Part shown: one piece after another, positions 60,465 through 64,000 of the stretch | Layout of the letters: each line of letters opens with the position of its first letter | Position numbering within the stretch: the stretch's first letter is position 1 | Source of the DNA: Caecitellus pseudoparvulus | Lineage: Eukaryota > Bigyra: Bicosoecida | Direction of reading: 5' to 3' | DNA length: 64,000 bases | Assembly: GCA_965644315.1 (NCBI GenBank) | Contig: CBFFRQ010000079.1 | Location: forward strand, 300,175-364,174 | Program-made: the position numbers and the translations under genes | The notes under the pieces: generated by a model | Told to the model about the DNA's origin: nothing | What the model saw: only the letters and a program-made list of their open reading frames with translations | Databases searched by the model: none

Positions 60465-61930
60465 ACTGTGGAGGTCCTCAGCTCATCAGGATGTGGTCCA
60501 GAGCCCGACCATACCTGTGGTGGCAGGCCACCAAGTCCGGCTGGGATCAGTGGGCCTTGCTCGCAGAGGAGCTGCATCTGCAGGATGTCTTCAGTGGGCT
60601 CGGGAATGCCGGTCCGGTTCTCCCAGTGATCTGCTCCCCACGTGCCTACCCCTTCGTCACCTGGATGAGTGTTCAAGTCACCCATGATGACAATCATGTG
60701 GGTGAGGCGGAGCTGTTGAACAGCAGACTCAAGCTGCCGCCAAACCTCTTGCCGGTACGGAAGCTTCGTGTCCGGATCAGCGACTGGCTTCTTTCGCTGC
60801 CAAGAGTGCCAGTTGGGTACGTACGTGGCTATGATGGCGATGGGTTGTGGGCTTGCAGGGATCGAGCAAGCAATTATGCAGCGACCATCAACGTCGAGGC
60901 CCGGGATCACTGAGCCATTGAGTCTTCGATCAAGCAGCAAGGCAACCTCACTCCGCCCGACAGGCCGATCAGGCGGGCTTGGGCGGAAGCATTCAAGGCC
61001 CATGACTTCCGTGTCGAGCAGGCCGTGCCCCCCAGGCTCTGTGACACAGAGTGCCAACATGGACGACGCACTGCACACAGACTGGACACAGGTGACGACA
61101 TCGTGGACACACTGGCCGCAGGAGCCGTGCACATTCCAAGCAGCAAGTGCGAGTGTCATGTGTCTTCCGCGGCCGACAGGGGTATGGGGTGCATCGCTAC
61201 TGATCTGGTCGGCGACTTGTACAGATGTTGGGATGAGTGACAGTATGGGGTCAACCGTCTTGGCTCTCTCATCGGCAGCTGCTTGTTGGCGCGTGGTGCG
61301 GCCTACAGGGAGGTACACCCGTGTTGTCTTGCCAGTGATGAGAGTCTTTGGGTAGACAGTCTCGTCCTCAGCTACGAACGGGAGTGGGGGAAAGTCAGAC
61401 CTGAGGGACAGCATGGCCAGCCGCACTCTGTCTTTGAAGGGAATCGGCTTGCCACTCAGCGGGGAGGATGAGACACGGTACACAGACTCAATGCCCATCG
61501 AGTCGAGTGTGTTCAGGCAGCCGTCGATTGGAATGTTGGTGCTCTTGAAGGGTTCGTCAGGGTTCCACAGTACAAGTGTGGACTTCTCAGCGTTGACGAC
61601 AATGAGCTGAAGGTGGGAGACACCTCCAGTGTCAACCAAGCTGAGAGCAAACGCGAAGTACACCCCAGCAAAGACTTTTGCCTCGGAGGTCATCTCTTTC
61701 TCTGCCTTGACATCAACCAGGCAGTGTCCAGACACTGTGCCGCCTTCAAGTTCCCGATGGCCCTCGTTGATACGCGTGAGCAAGAGATGAAGACCAGGGA
61801 GGAGCACAGGTGGACAGGCACTGGTGAGTGCTGCATCATCAGGCGCATGTCGGTACAGGAACGATTGAAAGATGGTCAAGCTTGTCTTGCTCGGTGGTCG
61901 GCATGGAAGGTTCTGTTTCACAGACAGCAT
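60458..61930 (-). pseudogene. ORF2 N-terminal region and AP-like endonuclease (interrupted)
   Basis: Starts at ATG 61930-61928, inside the end of ORF1 and in a different frame (92-nt overlap). The first ~250 residues match no domain I recognise. The endonuclease begins at LALAAWNVHGSCGQ (the WNVxG strand), continues with the conserved glutamate in CVTEPGGHG, and has VIMGDLNTHPGD, the GDxN metal-site motif. The frame then drifts: after CEQGPLIPAG (about 60541) the true family sequence PDLVACHHRYGRALDHILMS continues in another frame, so the last ~28 residues before the stop are out of frame. In an intact element this enzyme would nick target DNA. Target preference for telomere repeats is inferred from position only. 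Confidence 0.75.
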
Positions 61931-63266
61931 GGACCTCCGAGTCTGGTGTGCCAGGGTGACGCGCGCTGCTCTTCTTCAACACAGCACAGAAGGATGTCTG
62001 CGCCGCTTGGATGGTGGCTGCGTGTTGAAGAAGGACAAGGTCATCGTCATTGAAGAGTGGCTCTCCTGCTGCTGTTTCAAAGCAGGCCTGGACACAGTGT
62101 CGTTGGTCCTTATTGCGGAACGCGTGCGCAGAGGCGAGGAGTTGCTGCAAGGGGGAACCCAAGTCAAGGTTTGCCTGTCCAAGCCGTGCTGGTCGGCGAC
62201 TGCAGTCAGCAAGTTTTAGCAGCGTAGTGGGTGCCGTGTTTGCAGGACTTGCAAGAGGTGGCTGTGCCCCGCTGCCCGATAGTGCCGCAGCTGTCGGGGA
62301 CACGGGAGGAGGTCTCTTGCGTGGGCTGGGCGAGTCCCATCTGCTGAAGGTCGGGCGCTTGACTCTGGTGGACGGAAGAGGGACATGTTCAGGGGAAGGA
62401 GCAGCTTGGCCTGACGACTCGGCGGGTGCAGATGGAGGGGAGGGCGCTGTGGGGCGAGTAGTCACGACGCCCTCCTTGAACAGTTCAGCAAAGCGCCGAG
62501 GAGGAGAGCTCTTTGTCGATGGCTTGCGTTTGCCCCTCCGTGTCTTCTTCTTCTTGGGACCGCCTTCAGCAAGGGGCTTTGGCAGTGTGCTTGGCAGCTT
62601 GTCGACAGAGGCGTCATCTTCTGGAGAGACGGAGTGTCCGACAGGCTTTGGAGCACGCTTGGCGATGGAGTGAGTGTTGGTGACATGGGCATGGACAAGC
62701 TTCAAGATCTTGGACACATCCCCACTCTCACAGGCAATGTTGGTTGCTGCCTCAGAGATCTTTTGAGCAACCTTCACTACAGAGGGAGGGGCGATCACGC
62801 TGACCCTGGCGCGCTCTGACGTGAACTGCCGCGTGTTGGAGTACACCACGCCCACAGAGCCGCCCCCCTTCAACATGATGATGAAGTCTTCTCGCACAGC
62901 AGCAGCAACGCGCAGGGACTTGGCAATGGCGGGGCCTTCACCGTCACTCGGCAGCGTGACAAGGAGAATGGTCTGCCCTGGTGCGGATTGTTTCAGCGCG
63001 GAATTAGCGCGCACCATCACAGGAGCAGCTCCAGGAAACTCGGCCTCCAGCTCATCTCCGAAGATGCCAAGCCACTTGCGGACGAAAAATGATGCATCTT
63101 GGCCATCCGTGCAGTCAATGTCCATGCCACCGAGCTGGAAAGTCCGGGCTGCCCCTCGGCGTGACATGTCAGTCAGCACGCCTGTTCGTGGCCGCCCTGA
63201 CACACGCTGCTCCAGGCACTTGTCCGCGAAGAGCACGCCGAGGACTTGGCTGGCCTTGGATGACAT
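61839..63266 (-). CDS. Retroelement ORF1 protein (basic, nucleic-acid-binding type)
   Basis: A 475-residue open frame from ATG 63266 (MSSKASQVLGVLFADKCLEQ). The frame is open further upstream to a GTG at 63323. The N-terminal half is folded-looking, with alternating hydrophobic strands (EDFIIMLKGGGSVGVVYS). The middle has a strong basic cluster KKKKTRRGKRKPSTK typical of nuclear localisation or RNA binding, followed by a Pro/Ser-rich region and a second charged segment. No CCHC knuckle, RRM or L1-type coiled coil was recognised. It is placed as ORF1 by its position upstream of, and 92-nt overlap with, the endonuclease ORF2. In contrast to ORF2 it has no internal frame break. In end-targeting elements ORF1 often carries the ribonucleoprotein to telomeres; that role is inferred here. 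Confidence 0.65.
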   Translation of the reverse strand: MSSKASQVLGVLFADKCLEQRVSGRPRTGVLTDMSRRGAARTFQLGGMDIDCTDGQDASFFVRKWLGIFGDELEAEFPGAAPVMVRANSALKQSAPGQTILLVTLPSDGEGPAIAKSLRVAAAVREDFIIMLKGGGSVGVVYSNTRQFTSERARVSVIAPPSVVKVAQKISEAATNIACESGDVSKILKLVHAHVTNTHSIAKRAPKPVGHSVSPEDDASVDKLPSTLPKPLAEGGPKKKKTRRGKRKPSTKSSPPRRFAELFKEGVVTTRPTAPSPPSAPAESSGQAAPSPEHVPLPSTRVKRPTFSRWDSPSPRKRPPPVSPTAAALSGSGAQPPLASPANTAPTTLLKLADCSRRPARLGQANLDLGSPLQQLLASAHAFRNKDQRHCVQACFETAAGEPLFNDDDLVLLQHAATIQAAQTSFCAVLKKSSARHPGTPDSEVHAVCETEPSMPTTEQDKLDHLSIVPVPTCA

Positions 63267-63487
63267 GATGATGAAGCAATGGTTTCGGGCAAGCAGTGGT
63301 GCAGCGTCCAGCCGGAGCCGCACTTAGCACTGCGTGGGGAGCGTGGCGTGCGGAAATCGCACTGCTGCTCACCCGCGCACCCAATGCAATGCACTAGCGC
63401 TGTGCAACACCACACTTGGGTGCACGAGCGCCTGGATTAGGCATTGTTAGCAATGCACAACCTATGATTAGGTTGACATTTGGAAAG
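63267..63487 (-). other. 5' leader of the retroelement next to the terminal telomere
   Basis: A short leader of ~220 nt between ORF1 and the terminal TTAGGG array. On the plus strand it contains two isolated TTAGG-like words (63437-63441 and 63468-63472) before the perfect array begins at 63488. These could be traces of telomerase addition, target sequence, or chance. No promoter motif is recognisable. The element may be 5' truncated, so the full leader length is uncertain. Confidence 0.45.
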
Positions 63488-64000
63488 TTAGGGTTAGGGT
63501 TAGGGTTAGGGTTAGGGTTAGGGTTAGGGTTAGGGTTAGGGTTAGGGTTAGGGTTAGGGTTAGGGTTAGGGTTAGGGTTAGGGTTAGGGTTAGGGTTAGG
63601 GTTAGGGTTAGGGTTAGGGTTAGGGTTAGGGTTAGGGTTAGGGTTAGGGTTAGGGTTAGGGTTAGGGTTAGGGTTAGGGTTAGGGTTAGGGTTAGGGTTA
63701 GGGTTAGGGTTAGGGTTAGGGTTAGGGTTAGGGTTAGGGTTAGGGTTAGGGTTAGGGTTAGGGTTAGGGTTAGGGTTAGGGTTAGGGTTAGGGTTAGGGT
63801 TAGGGTTAGGGTTAGGGTTAGGGTTAGGGTTAGGGTTAGGGTTAGGGTTAGGGTTAGGGTTAGGGTTAGGGTTAGGGTTAGGGTTAGGGTTAGGGTTAGG
63901 GTTAGGGTTAGGGTTAGGGTTAGGGTTAGGGTTAGGGTTAGGGTTAGGGTTAGGGTTAGGGTTAGGGTTAGGGTTAGGGTTAGGGTTAGGGTTAGGGTTA
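63488..64000 (+). repeat. Terminal TTAGGG telomere array (reaches window edge)
   Basis: At least 85 perfect TTAGGG units, with the G-rich strand running toward the right edge as expected for a right chromosome terminus. It begins immediately after TTTGGAAAG with no degenerate units and continues to the end of the window, so its true length is unknown. It caps the 5' end of the retroelement. Confidence 0.95.

Larger units (their letters stand above)
55899..63487 (-). mobile_element. Telomere-embedded APE-type non-LTR (LINE) retrotransposon, degenerate
   Basis: A ~7.6-kb element on the minus strand lies exactly between two TTAGGG arrays. Read 5' to 3' on the minus strand it has a 5' leader (63487-63267), ORF1, an overlapping ORF2 with AP-like endonuclease, reverse transcriptase and zinc-finger tail, and a 3' region (56719-55899). 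No long terminal repeats and no poly(A) tract are visible; the 3' end meets CCTAACCC repeats directly. ORF2 has at least six reading-frame breaks, so this copy is probably dead unless they are sequencing errors. The 3' end faces the centromere and the 5' end faces the chromosome end, the polarity expected if the telomeric G-strand 3' hydroxyl primed cDNA synthesis. Comparable end-associated non-LTR elements are SART/TRAS in Bombyx, MoTeR in Magnaporthe, GilM/GilT in Giardia and HeT-A in Drosophila. The element boundaries are inferred from the array junctions. Confidence 0.85.

Noticed and set aside
63488-64000. CRISPR-like or satellite repeat
   Set aside because: A six-base unit with no spacers and canonical telomere sequence and orientation.

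Overview
The window is nuclear DNA from a unicellular eukaryote, ending at a right chromosome end. The sequence is GC-rich and gene-dense. It uses the standard genetic code and has few, short GT-AG introns (about 37-193 nt, donors often GTGCGT or GTGAGT), and TTAGGG telomere repeats run to the right edge. Gene content is eukaryotic: TSR1 and UTP3/SAS10 ribosome biogenesis factors, eukaryotic-style MOCS2 subunits, calcyphosin-like EF-hands, and SPRY and cadherin/IPT receptors. A free-living flagellate-type protist fits, and a bicosoecid stramenopile such as Cafeteria is one guess, but the species cannot be fixed from this sequence.

Layout. 1-9.0 kb is compact housekeeping: the 3' part of TSR1; a MoaD-MoaE pair with only 3 nt between the first stop and the second ATG; an endonuclease III-like HhH-GPD glycosylase on the minus strand whose 3' end overlaps MoaE; UTP3/SAS10, divergent from the glycosylase; and a convergent minus-strand protein with a decayed class-I amidotransferase-like N-terminus. 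9.7-14.5 kb encodes a dual-specificity-phosphatase-like domain fused to four calcyphosin-type EF-hand modules. 15.2-26.7 kb encodes a ~3,800-residue membrane receptor with cadherin-like and IPT/TIG repeats. 28.8-55.0 kb encodes a giant (>8,700-residue) multi-pass membrane protein with a very long helical middle, five SPRY domains and a propeller-like C-terminus.

The right end holds the most unusual structure. The giant gene's reading frame runs straight into a perfect TTAGGG array (55025-55898, about 145 units), as expected if a chromosome broke inside the gene and was healed by telomere addition. A degenerate APE-type non-LTR retrotransposon (55899-63487, minus strand) follows, then a second TTAGGG array (63488 to window end). 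The element's 3' end faces the inner array and its 5' end faces the chromosome end. This is the orientation expected if the telomeric G-strand 3' end primed reverse transcription, as proposed for end-targeting retroelements such as Drosophila HeT-A and Magnaporthe MoTeR. The inferred order is gene break, telomere healing, retroelement capture of the end, then re-capping by telomerase.

ORF1 of the element is open. ORF2 (endonuclease, reverse transcriptase, zinc-finger tail) is split by several frameshifts, while the neighbouring 26-kb gene is free of them. No tRNA, rRNA or CRISPR features were seen. Splice structures are read from sequence and homology only and need transcript support.
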